The notes beneath the pieces are model-generated. The model did no database searches and was not told the origin of the DNA. It was given only the letters and a program-made list of their open reading frames with translations. A stretch of 64,000 nt of DNA, taken from assembly GCA_028622995.1 (NCBI GenBank), contig JAJQJQ010000003.1, forward strand, positions 7,874,001 through 7,938,000, given 5' to 3'. A program made the translations under genes and the position numbers. Source of the stretch: Panagrolaimus kolymaensis. Lineage: Eukaryota > Nematoda > Chromadorea > Rhabditida > Panagrolaimidae. Shown piece after piece: positions 1 through 11,100 of the stretch (positions within the stretch are counted from its first letter, which is position 1; each line of letters begins with the position of its first letter).

Positions 1-508
1 GATGGCTGTGTGCTGAACGTCTCATATTTTTTAGTGAACTATTTTTTTGGAATAAAAGAAAAATGTAGGCAGTCAATGTGAATTTTTGCTGCCACAGCTA
101 AAAAATAAGGAAAGATTGAAAGAAAAAAAAGTCCAGATGGAAAAAGGAAAGAAACAAAGTCAAGCAAAGCGTGTGTTTGAAAAGAAAAATAGTGAACGCT
201 AGTATTTTTTTCTTTATGTTTAAGTCTGTCTTTTTTTATCTCTATTTTCTGTCTTAAAAATCATAAAATAAAATTTATTGTGGTTTATATTTTTTATCAT
301 AAATTTTCCTTATTTGATTTTTTTTTATTTTTCACACGTAAAACCTGTTACCATGATTCAAAAGAACAAATTCTTTCTTTCTTTTTTTTGCGAGAAAACA
401 AACATAAAGATAAAAAATATACAAAAAAACGAAAAAATGCAAACCGAATAAAACCGGTGAAAAAAAAGGCAAGCAAATATTTTTATTTTTAAAGGAATTA
501 TTTTTTAA
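1..508. other. No gene seen
   Basis: AT-rich DNA with A and T runs. Short open frames here are low-complexity Lys/Phe-rich and show no domain. It lies downstream of the 3' end of the SWAP-70-like gene. Confidence 0.6.
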
Positions 509-1905
509 TTAAATGGATTGTGTTGAAATTACTAAATAATCTAATTGATCCATACTTATTTGAGGTGTAATATTTTCTTCTTCATCCATTGCAGAAATTT
601 CATAATCATCCGTGTATGTATCTTCTGAAGGAGTTTTATGGTTTAATGTTAACTTTTTTTGAATGGAGTATTCGATATTTTGGGGTTTTTCAATGCCATT
701 GGAAGATGATTTTTGTTTCGATTCTGCATTGTTAGCTTTTTCATTTTGGAGTTGAGCTTGTAATTCAAGGACTTGCTTTTCAAGTTGCTCACTTCTTTCT
801 CGCTCTTCGTCAAGCATCCTTAAATTTAAATAATAATAAAACTTTTATTTAGCTTTAAAATTCAAACCTCGTGGCTAATTCCCTAACAATTTCTTCATCA
901 TACAAAGCTCGCCTCTCTTCATTTAATAATTGTGTCAATCGCTGATTATCACTTTCCAAGGCTAACTTCCAAGAAGAATCTTTTTCTTTTCCCAAATTTT
1001 CTGGCCTTCGTGAAAATTCTTTATCAAATTCATAGAGATCTGATTTATTTCTGTATTCAATCACCAAATTCATATCTAAATATTAATTTTTAAAAGATAT
1101 AAGCAACCTCATAGCCCTACCAGAAATCCAATGTTGCCTTTGAATTTCATCAAAATGTCCAAATTGATATTTATGTTTTGAGGTATATAATTGCCATGTA
1201 AATCTATCCTCTTCAAATGTACCCATCTAAAATTTATTTTTTAATTAACCAAACTTTTTAAATTCCAAATAAGAAAACTAACATGAACCATAGAATTTGT
1301 ATCCAATTCGATAGCCCTTCGATTTGCAACGTTTGTTTTTTTATGTAATGGCCATAAAAATAGTGTGCCTGGAACTAAAGTACACCAAAAACTTTTCCAT
1401 GGTTTTTTAGATTTTTTTGTTCCTCCACAATTTATTATTCGATTGGGCATTTTTCGACACATAACAAAACCCTATAAAAATCAATTTTAGTTTTCGTTAA
1501 AAATTAACTGAAACAAACCTTATTAACAATTTGTGAAACATATCGATCAAACACTCGATCCACCACAGGTTCCAATTGTTTTCGATCAGGAAATACAAGA
1601 TCACAAAGTTCTATGAGTTCACGAAAAGTAACCCGATCAGATTGTTGAGGAATTTGGAGGGCTGAACATCGAGGCCTTATAAGCCGAAATAATTCATTTA
1701 TAATAAAATGAGCTTGAGGCGCTGAAATATATTGAAGGGATCGATTTTTATTTGGGCTTCCAGGGCTGTTAATTGTTGTTGATGGCGGTGGCGGTTTAAT
1801 AATTGAATCGGCTGGTTCAGCAAATAATAAAAATAATCGGAATAATCTTTGAAATAATGGATCGGATATTAGCGAACTTTCATCTTCGTCGAGATATTTC
1901 TTCAT
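509..1905 (-). CDS. SWAP-70/DEF6-like PH-domain and coiled-coil protein
   Basis: Five exons read on the minus strand: 1905-1519, 1471-1283, 1226-1121, 1075-868 and 818-509. They join in frame to 399 aa. Residues 1-129 resemble the helical region before the PH domain of SWAP-70/DEF6, ending in a RELIEL-type stretch followed by DRVFDRYVSQIVNKGFV. Residues about 130-230 form the PH domain, with KPWKSFWCTLVPGTLFLW as the strand with the conserved Trp and HWIS in the C-terminal helix. The rest is coiled coil; LLNEERRALYDEEIVRELAT aligns with the [20 protein letters not shown] part of SWAP-70. SWAP-70 proteins bind phosphoinositides and Rac-type GTPases and act at the actin cortex. The intron after the HWIS codons uses donor GTAGGG; this joins the PH helix to MNLVIEY exactly as in the family. 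The N-terminal EF-hand part is not seen. An acceptor-like TTTAG near 1930 allows an upstream exon, so the 5' end is uncertain. Confidence 0.72.
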
Positions 1906-4401
1906 TTTTGAAAGATAAATATCACTACTAAATTTTTTTAATACTTTTTGTCCTCAAAAAAATAATATGCAAATATACTTTATTTTCTTTCTTTTTTCTC
2001 GTTCGATTTTAATACTGATAATATATGGCACAAAACGACGACAACATAAGTAAATAAATATTCGCCTAAAAAATAATAATAATATTATACAAATAAAAGC
2101 AGCAGCAGAAACCAAACAAACAAAACAAAAAAGTGATAAAAGAAGGAAGCGACATTGAAAAGTATCTATCAATGATGTTGTTGCTTCCTTCGATCGCCGC
2201 GCAACCACCACAAACCAAAAAATAATTTACTTTTTCTTGTTTAAAAAAAGAAAGAGAGATAATGCTTTAAAGGAATTAGAAAAATTGCAAAAAAGTGGTC
2301 AAGCAAAAGAGAAAGAAAAAATGAAGTAAATCAGAAAAAGAAAAAATTTTATTTTTGGAAGAAAAAAGTAAAAAAAAAGTGAGCATACATCATAAATTAA
2401 TTTGAAATAAATATAAAAAAAGTTATTCTGTTTGGATGCAGGATGATTTCTTAAAAAATTATAAAACGATAATGATGGAAAGGTGCCAGAGGCTGAAAGT
2501 TCATTTTTTTTGAGGAAAATGAATGAACGAAAAAAAAAATGAAGCGTAGTTTTTCTTTTTTTGTTGCTTTCTTTATGTTGATCGAAGAAAGAAACAAAAC
2601 GAAAAATATTTAAAAACGTTGCTTTTTGGCAGCAAAAACAAAAAAAAGTTAGCTACTGCGGCAAATGTGTTTTCAAGCCGGATATTTTTTCTTTCATTTC
2701 ATTTTCTTTTACATGTGCGGAATTTAGTCGTTGTTGCTCTGGGCTCATTTTCAGGCCATAGTCAACGAGAGGCAAATAATAAATATAAAAGAAGAAACAA
2801 AAGTTAGTCAGTTAGTTAGCTTTAGTTGATCAATGAATGGAATGGCAAATGGGACAACTTTTGTCATCGTCGCCGTGAAGTAAAAAGTAATGCAATGCGA
2901 GATGCCTCGTGGTGGTTGGATGGTGCAATAATTTTTTTTTGCCGCCTGCTTACTCAACTTTTTACTGAAAGGTGAAAATGTTTAAAAGCCAAATGTTTCA
3001 TTAACTCAACTTTAAACTAAAGTAGAATAAAAATATGCGTAAACGTGAGGAGGAAGAGAGGTAAGTAAAAAATCAAATGATTCGATCATGCATGAATGAA
3101 ATAATGATATGGATAGTTTCCGGGGAGAAGATACATCCATCGATTGAGGAGGCATGAAAATAAAATATGCTCGAAGCCCAAAAAAGAAAGCCAAATTTAA
3201 AAAGGTAAAATAAAAATTTCAAATAAGTTAAAAAGGAAAGAAAGAAGAAAAAAAGGCAGGTGAGATCAAAAAAAGTGAGTGAGTGAGTGTTTGTGTCAAT
3301 TCAATTGTTGAAATTGTGAATAAGAAATTTTCTCGCCTTTTTTTCCTTTTTCTTTTTAAAAATATGCAGCGTTGGTGATTCAAAACAGATATACATATAT
3401 TTATTTGCTTATCGAATTGGCCACCCCAAAAGATTTAAGTTTCTTTCCAGATGAATAAGAATGGGTTGACCGTCCTCTCCGTGTGTCAGACGTAAAACTA
3501 ACAAAAAGTGAATCTAGCATTAGGTTGCGCGAAAGAAAAAAAAAGATAGAAGATAGGTTCAAGAAAGAATGTGTAAGTTAAGCCATTCCAAATAAAGACA
3601 ACCTTTCTTTTCTTTAAAAAAAGACAACAAAAAAAACAGTCGATAAGTCGATGAAGAAAAAAAAGATTGGGTTAAAAAAAACAATGAAATTTTTTATTTT
3701 CAATCTCTTTTTTTCTTCGCAAAAAAAATAAATAAATAAAAAGTCATTAAATCAGCGTCAACTAAGAGAGGGTCTTCGTCCTTGTCGTCGGTATGTTGTT
3801 CCTTTTTCCTTTTGGCTTGCTTCTTGGTTGCTATGAATGAGTCAAAGCGGTTCCTTCCGAAAAGTTAGATCACCACAAACACTAGCAACAAAATCGGGAC
3901 TGACTTTGCTTTGAAAAAAAAATGTATCAAAATAAATTCCGGATTGTTTCTGTTCAGATCAAAGCGGAAAAGAAAGAAAATATGGATTAATAAATTTCAA
4001 AAAAAAATCAAAAACGAAAAAAAACTTTCTATGAGTCAAAAAAATTGACATGTTCCTCCATCAAAAAATTATATTCGCATTATAACCTTCTATTTTTTTC
4101 TTCATGATCATTTTTCGAATGTGAAAGGTTTACTTACGTTTTTCGAAAAAAATAAAACCCGAAGAAGTCAAGCGTTTAAATTATAGTCGCGTTTCCCAAA
4201 AAAAAAATTGCAAATATGCTTGACTGCTTGGAAAATTATGCATGCGCACGGCAAAAAAAAAAAATAAGCAACAATCAAAAGCAATAATATTTATATTTTT
4301 TTTGTGGCAATTATTACTTTTTAAAGCTGTGTGAAAGGTTTCCCAAATTTTTTATTTTTTCTTTATTTTTCCCAGGAAAAAAAACGAAAAAGAATTGAAG
4401 G
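1906..4401. other. Intergenic, no gene seen
   Basis: AT-rich DNA between two divergently transcribed genes, so it probably holds both promoters. Open frames at 1954-2211(-) and 2619-2807(+) are hydrophobic or basic low-complexity frames with no splice-consistent neighbours. A TTTTTCCCAG acceptor-like site at about 4375 is a candidate trans-splice site for the next gene. Confidence 0.5.
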
Positions 4402-7400
4402 ATGCGTTGGAAAAATAATAATCGAAAAAGGTTATTATTACGTCGGCGACGACTTCGACAAAAAAATAAAGCTGCCATCCAAGAAATGATTCAAAGAAGG
4501 GCTCGAATGATGCAACAAAATGAATTTATTTTACTTACAAAATATCGAGAAATTATTCGTCGAAAATTAAATGAAAGGGAAAGGTTTGTCGTTGTTTTGA
4601 GGAAAATAAATTTTGGTCTTAAAAAAGATTGTAAACTTTTTTTTTATTTTAAAGATCGAAAGAAAAATGTTCCAATTTACGACAATTTACAATCGAAAAA
4701 GAATGCAAAAAGCGTTGCAATATTTTGCTTGAAAATAACAAAGGCAATGTTCAAATAATTCTAAAATATTTGGAAAAAGTAAATATTTTATTATTTTATT
4801 TACTTAATTATTATTCACCCATTTGCACCTCTGCAAACTTTTCCATTCCATTTCCGCCGTCTCTCTTTTTTTATTTACAGAAAAAAGGTTTATTTGTTAT
4901 TTATTTTTAGGTTGAATTTGACCTTAAATCTATGCTTCATCGATGGGGAACAAAGTTTGATTATTCTATCGAAGAAAATCTTAAAAATTTTAAAGCCTAT
5001 TTACTTAAACGCTTTCAAACATATGTTTCTGAGCTTGATTTATCTGGATTTAATTTAAAGGAAGAAGATATTGATTCGAAATGTAAAATCGATGATGAAA
5101 TTGTAAATATTGAGCGAAAGGCGTCATTAATAAATGGTTTGGAAATAGATGAGCTTAAAAGAAAGCTTAAGACGTTAAAAGATGAATTGGAAGAAGTTAG
5201 TAAAAAAAAAATTTTAAGACACAATAAAAGGGTTTTGGATTATAAAAAAAAAGGTGTTTGGGTTATTTTCGAGGTTTAATGTTTTACTATTTATTTTCGT
5301 AACAGTAGTGGCAAATCAAAAAATTTCGTTGCGAAAAAGGAGGAAAACAGTCCCCCATTAAAATATCCGAGTTCGCGAGCTTTTCCTTGAATGAGAATAT
5401 TACATTATTTTTACATTTTTTTTATACTTAAATTAATGTTTTATAACAAATTAGGGTATAGCAAGCTTTTATAAAAAAGAATTTACAGACATTATTTGAT
5501 TTTAATCATATCAGAAGAAGCTATATTTTATTTGTATTTTTTACTTATATTTATATTTTTAATATTACTTTTGCGTGTTATTTATGTTTGTAATTTTATT
5601 TACTCTGTTTTTTATAGCTTTTCTATTTGTGTTTTCCAGGTCGTTATTAAAACACGGCCCATCACGGCTTTCTAAAATAATAATATTTGGAGTTTTTAAA
5701 CATCAGCCATCAAAACAATGAAAAACAGAGGAATTTAAATGTTTTTGACGATTTTCTGTTTTTAAAAATTATTAAATTTAACTTTTTTTGTTCTTTGATA
5801 TATGCTTAAACATGAATCAGTTTAACGATCTTTGAGTAATTTAGATTTTGAGAAAAACATTTTAATTTTTTTATGTTTTTGTTTTTTTCTTTCAAAAACA
5901 TTAAAAACATCAAAAAACTTCTAATTCATTTCAAGTAATACATTTTATGTAATAAGTTTTGGGGGTTTTTTGTTTTGCAATTTTTAAAAATTTCAATAAA
6001 AGTAAAATTAAATTAAACATAGCTACAAAAAAGCTCATATAAATGAAAGAGAGAAAGTAACAAATGTTTATTAAAAAAATCTCAAATTTGGAAAAATGGA
6101 ATTCGATGCAATTCCATATTCAGTTTCTGGCATTTCTGCTACCGTTGCAGGAGTATTTAATGTAGTATTAATCATTTTAATAATTACTAAAACACCATCG
6201 TTTATGCTTACGTATAAAACTTATTTGCTTCCATATGCCTGCCATAATTTGGGTTTGGAAATTGCATGTGCCATTTACGCCCCATCCACGTTGCATCCAT
6301 ACGTATACTTTTATCCTTTGGGAATTGCAAAACATTTTTCACCAAATATTTCATTGCCATTATTTGGTTTTGGATTTTATAATGCCATGGGTCTCTATGA
6401 TTGTATAATTGGAATGGTATTGGAGCGATATTGTGCGATGAGAAAACTCACGATAAAACAATCAAAATTGCCATTTAGAATTTATTGTGGCTTAGCAGGA
6501 TTCAATTGCTGCTTTATGCTTTCTGTAATCATAATAACATTTTTTAAACCTATTCGAAAGTATTTTTTGATGTTTCCTGAAGATAATGCAAAGATCATTA
6601 AATCCATTTTTGGAAGTATCGATAATTCAATTGTGCCTGAATCGATCACAATTCCTCGTTATGCTCCACCGAATGTTTTGCCATCCATGATGTTAATAAT
6701 TTGTTTTTTGCTAGCTTTTCGAAAATTCGTCTCAATTGCAATTCTTGCTTTTACAGTTAATGTATCTCGACAGCTAAACTCCCAAATGTCGGCGCAGCTT
6801 CAAAAACAAAATAGGATGCTTCTTTCAATGATAATTTTGCAAGTTTTTGGACTCGTTTGCTTACTTTTGTGCCCTATGACGGTCGTGATTTATGTGTGTT
6901 TGTTCATAACAAATCCTTGTTCCATCGTTAGTTATGCATTTGCCGCCATGTCATGTTTTGGATTGTATGACACTTTGATCACTATTTGTTATATTAAACC
7001 ATACAGAGATGCTGTTATTGAAATATTAAAAAAACTTTTTGGAAATAAATAAATCTTAACAAATTCTTCATGAAAACTTACTTTGCATGAAACAAGGCCG
7101 AGGATTTAAAGAATTAAAAGAGTAAATAAAAGTAAATACATAAATAACTCGCAAAAGTAATAATAAAAAAATAGATATAAATTTAAAAAAAATAAAATAT
7201 AGCTTTTGATTTGATTAAAATCAAATAACGTCAGTAAATTCCTTTTTTTATAAGCTTGCTTTACCGTAGCTTTGTTAAAAAACATTAATTTGAGTAAGAA
7301 ATAATGTAAAAATAATGTAATATTCTCATTCAAGGAAAAGCTCACAAACTCGGATATTTCAATGGAAGACTCAAAAGTTGGATAAAAGCCGCCTAAAAAT

Positions 7401-7613
7401 CTTGGATTTTTTTTCTTTGTTAAAATTTATCTAAATGTGGATTTGTAAAATATATTTTTTTAGGAAGAAATCCGCGAACTTGCATGTGTTAAAATTCGTG
7501 AAAGAGAAATAAATAAACTCAATTCAGAAATTGAACAACTTCGACATCAATTTGATATCCTTGCAACCAAAGATGATTTAATTGTTGTTAATTTAACCGA
7601 TATATTAAAGTAA
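4402..7613 (+). CDS. Coiled-coil protein interrupted by an inverted-repeat element
   Basis: Four exons: 4402-4583, 4655-4778, 4911 to about 5273, and 7464-7613. With the third exon ending FE at 5273 (donor GAG|GTTTAA) they give 272 aa in frame. A donor at GAA|GTTAGT near 5190 would also keep frame, so that boundary is uncertain. The start is very basic (RKRLLLRRRRLRQKNK), then come long charged helices (EIVNIERKASL, LKRKLKTLKDELEEVSKKK, REREINKLNSEIEQLRHQFD) typical of coiled coil. There are no membrane segments or signal peptide. The layout faintly recalls MIS12-type kinetochore coiled-coil proteins, but I do not recognise the family and assign no function. A TTTTTCCCAG acceptor lies just upstream of the ATG. 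The last intron is about 2.2 kb, against under 135 bp for the others, because it contains the element at 5349-7371. Confidence 0.65.
5349..5612 (+). repeat. Left arm of inverted repeat
   Basis: Matches the reverse complement of 7119-7371, with scattered substitutions and small indels. It starts about 75 bp after the presumed donor of the host intron. Confidence 0.8.
6096..7052 (+). CDS. Serpentine chemoreceptor-like 7TM protein, intronless
   Basis: A single open frame of 318 aa. Seven hydrophobic segments are visible at about residues 9-32, 43-62, 92-112, 128-150, 192-220, 240-265 and 275-298. Features shared with nematode Str/Srh/Sri-type receptors are a conserved aromatic/acidic third segment ending GMVLERYCAM, a QLQKQNRMLLSMIILQ loop running into TM6 with a Pro (CPMTV), and a C-terminal PYRDAV after TM7. 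Such receptors usually act in sensory neuron cilia and detect chemicals; the ligand here is unknown. The gene has no introns, unlike almost all others in the window, and it sits between inverted repeat arms inside another gene's intron on the same strand. It could be a retrocopy or a gene captured by an element. The frame is complete and looks intact. The exact family (Srh versus Str or Sri) is uncertain. Confidence 0.75.
   Translation: MEFDAIPYSVSGISATVAGVFNVVLIILIITKTPSFMLTYKTYLLPYACHNLGLEIACAIYAPSTLHPYVYFYPLGIAKHFSPNISLPLFGFGFYNAMGLYDCIIGMVLERYCAMRKLTIKQSKLPFRIYCGLAGFNCCFMLSVIIITFFKPIRKYFLMFPEDNAKIIKSIFGSIDNSIVPESITIPRYAPPNVLPSMMLIICFLLAFRKFVSIAILAFTVNVSRQLNSQMSAQLQKQNRMLLSMIILQVFGLVCLLLCPMTVVIYVCLFITNPCSIVSYAFAAMSCFGLYDTLITICYIKPYRDAVIEILKKLFGNK
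7119..7371 (-). repeat. Right arm of inverted repeat
   Basis: Reverse-complement partner of 5349-5612. A 79-codon frame on its minus strand (7345-7106) is composition-driven; the left arm has stops at the matching places. Confidence 0.8.
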
Positions 7614-8110
7614 TTTATGCTGTATATTTTTTTTCTCTATTCTATACAATAAATAAAATAAAAAGTAAAGAATAATAAAGTAAAGTGCATGTTGTTTGTA
7701 AAAAGAGCAGCTATGGAAACAGGGAAAAGGCAACAATAAAAAAAACACATTTTAAAATAAGAAAACCGTTTAAGAAATTTGGAAGAAAAAAAATTAAAAA
7801 AAGAAGATAAAAACATGTAAAAAAGGATTTAAGGCGATATATTTTTTTTTGTTTGTTTGTTTGAGGTTCTTTCAGAAATTATAAAAACAATAAAACTTTA
7901 AGAGCTAAAAACAAAAACAATTCAACAAAACCCGAAATAAAATTGTGTAATAAAAAAAAATGAGAGATGCTTTGGTAAAAAAAATTATAATAAAATAAAT
8001 TTTTCTATATATAATATATTGCGATACCGGCAGCCAGAAAGATGGAACAACAAAAGGAATAATAATTTCAAAAGTGCATACTCGATGATGATTTTTTTTT
8101 TCTTCATTTA
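7614..8110. other. Intergenic between convergent genes
   Basis: AT-rich 3' flanks of the coiled-coil gene (+) and the eIF4B-like gene (-). AATAAA-type motifs occur near both ends. No gene seen. Confidence 0.5.
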
Positions 8111-11100
8111 TTAGTCAAATCCAGCATTTTCCAATGCAGAAAATTTATTATTTTGCAAAACATTGGGTTTTTTATTCTGAAAAGAAAAAATATTAGAATT
8201 ATTTTCTTTTGTTATTGGAAGGAAAAAATTTAATGAGTTTTACCTTGTCTTTTTTCGTGTCTTTTGTTTTATTTTTGTTGTTTGAACCACTTGGAGTTGG
8301 AGGGGCAGAAACTGAATCGGGCTTATTAGATTCTAATTTGGGCGTATTTGTGGTTTTTTCATTCGACGAAGTGTGAGGTCTGCTTAATGGAAGGGATGGC
8401 GCACGCTTTTCAAGGCCATTTTTTGTTTTGCTGAGAATTTTATGTTCTGGTTCAGGTTTTTGTTGCTCGTTGATATGAGAAGACCCCTTTTCTGTGGCCT
8501 CCGAACCTTCACTAACATCCATAAAAACATTTGAAGCACTTTGATATTGTGGAGTTGAAGTAGATGATTGTCGACTAAAACTACCATCAGCAGATTTTTT
8601 AAAATCTCCACCACTCTTGTTGCTTCCTATGGATTTTTTATTTCCACTTCCACCGCCGCCAGGACCGCGTCTTGAACCAAAGCTATTCTTTTTTATTGGT
8701 TTTTCCTTTTGATGTCCAGGAGAATTTCGGCCACCTTCCCATGAATGCCGTCGATGGTCATCAGTGATATCACTGTGAAAAATATCTTTTTTTAAAATTT
8801 GAATAAATAAAAATAAAAAATAATACCTCAATCTCTCTGTAATACTATCAATTGAACTTGGAATGCATGGTAAATCCGTAGACATCGCGGAAGACATTTC
8901 AGAACCTGAATGAGCTGTAACAAAACTCATTGAAGAATTTGCACTATTTGGTCTTTTTAAGGAATTGTATGATGGTGAAGATCTTGGACTGCTTTGAGGT
9001 AACATTGCAACCGTTTCATGACTCACTGGAGCAGATTGAGATTTTTCTGTTTCAATTATTTCAGTGGATGTAATTATTGCATGTTGATCGGTTGATGATT
9101 TCCTTCTAACTCCACCATCTCTTATTGGAGCAGGTGGCAAACTTCTATGACTGCTACTTGTATATGAATTAGTGTTGCCACCACTCGAAGAGGCACTATG
9201 TTGAATATTATTCGAAATAAAACCATTTGAATGTTGTTGATTCTGATTTTGATTTTGATAACTTTTTTTATATCTTTGGTTTTGCTGTTGATGGTGTTGT
9301 CTCTTTTCGTTTGTTGTTGATGTTGATTTTATTGGGGGTGGAGGTTTTGATACATCTATTTTATCACCCATTACTTCCATCACCTAAAATATGAGAGTCA
9401 ATAAATTTATTTAACTTTTTGGATTGCCTTACGTTTCCATGCTTTGGATTTTGACTTTGAGAGGGTTGCTGCTGTTGTTGTTGTTGCTGAGATGATGATG
9501 GCCCAGTATGTCTTATAGTAGATGGTTGTGGGCCTTGTTGTTGTTGATACATTGAATTCGTCCATTGCAATTTGCCAACCTTAAATTTCGTTTTATTAAA
9601 AAATTTTATATCCCAAAAATAGCAAAATAGCTTACTTCTGGTGCTGGCAAAACTCCTTCAGGTCTTTTCTGAATTTTAAACCAGTGACACGGGATCCACA
9701 TATTAATATATTTAAAAAATTATATATTATAATAGAGGAGGTTAGGACGAACATTTTGATACCAAATTTACACAAAGGAGAATGAAAAAAGGGGCGCTTC
9801 GCGCCCCTTGAAGTGGCGGTTATGATTCATCCACCCAAAGATCCATCCACCCAAAGATCCATCCACCCAAAGATCCATCCACCCAAAGATCCATCCACCC
9901 AAAGATCCATCCACCCAAAGATCCATCCACCCAAAGATCCATCCACCCAAAGATCCATCCACCCAAAGATCCATCCACCCAAAGATCCATCCACCCAAAG
10001 ATCCATCCACCCAAAGATCCATCCACCCAAAGATCCATCCACCCAAAGATCCATCCACCCAAAGATCCATCCACCCAAAGTTCCATCCACCCAAAGTTCC
10101 ATCCACCCAAAGTTCCATCCACCCAAAGTTCCATCCACCCAAAGTTCCATCCACCCAAAGTTCCATCCACCCAAAGTTCCATCCACCCAAAGATCCATCC
10201 ACCCAAAGATCCATAAACCCAAAGATCCATAAACCCAAAGATCCATCCACTTAAGGATCCCGAGAAATACACCCAAAACAGTAAAGAGATCCATAAAAAT
10301 CCGCCTAAAGATACATCCACCCAAAGATCGATCAAGACCCATCCACCCGAAGATCCATTTAAAATTATGCCACATTCCTCTAAAATCCATCTAAAGATTT
10401 ATGGAAATCCATCTTAACCACCTTAATAATCCACCCAAAGATCCAAGATCGATCAACCAAAAGATCCAAGATCATCCACCCGTGGATCCATCAAAATCTA
10501 ATCTTAGTCAATAACCACCCGAAGCTCATCAACTATCCACCAAAATATCAATGTAAATACACCAAAAACAGTAAAAAGATCCATTAAAATCCACACAAAC
10601 TTTCTCAAATATCCATCTAAACTCCTCTAATATAAACCTTAATTCACTTGAATATCCAAATTTATATACCATTTTGGATCTAAAACAATATTTATGCTAA
10701 TTTATTTCCATAATTTGCATAATTAAACATGCAAAAAATTATTTAAAAACCATTTAAAAATAATTTCCCAAAGAAATAGAATCGATATGGGTCAAAAACA
10801 TTAAAAATATGCTAATTTTCTATAATTATGCGTTTTTTTAAGTCAATAAATTAGCATAGATTATTTAAATAATATTCCCCTCCATTTTATAGTTAAAGAA
10901 ATTAAAAAAATTATACACATCTCTTGGGTTTCGAACTTTTTCCATGCGCAAATCCACCGCCTTCCACCACTGAGCAAATGAGACAAAGGAAGGAAAAATG
11001 CATGTTGCAAAAAATTTCTCATCGATTTTGAAAAAAAAAAATTGGACCTTTATAAATTCAATTACGCCACGTTTTCTCTAAACCCAATAACTTTAGTGAA

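Larger units (their letters stand above)
5349..7371. mobile_element. 2-kb inverted-repeat element carrying a 7TM gene
   Basis: The left arm (about 5349-5612) and the right arm (about 7119-7371) are inverted copies of each other over roughly 255-265 bp. I estimate 80-85% identity by eye; for example AAATATCCGAGTT and CTTTTCCTTGAATGAGAATA occur on the left and as reverse complements on the right. The outer ends begin AGTC..CCATT on both sides. The arms enclose an intronless chemoreceptor-like gene, and the whole lies in an intron of a coiled-coil gene. No clear target-site duplication is visible; the flanks offer only AAAA, which is uninformative here. No transposase is present, so it would be non-autonomous, or it may be an inverted duplication unrelated to transposition. 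Confidence 0.7.

Noticed and set aside
1954..2211. Hydrophobic 85-aa minus frame upstream of the SWAP-70-like gene as its first exon
   Set aside because: It reads as a membrane stretch from T/A-rich sequence, unlike the EF-hand region expected, and has no convincing donor in frame.
7106..7345. 79-aa minus frame in the right inverted arm
   Set aside because: The left arm, its inverted copy, has stops and frameshifts in the same place; composition explains the frame.
9768..10390. Long periodic frames on both strands (WIFGWMDLWVDGSLGG-type and HPPKDPSTQRSIHPKI-type)
   Set aside because: A 16-bp repeat translates in every frame with a 16-aa period, so open frames arise automatically from the minisatellite. 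The same applies at 13052-13477, 15240-15614 and 18060-18476.
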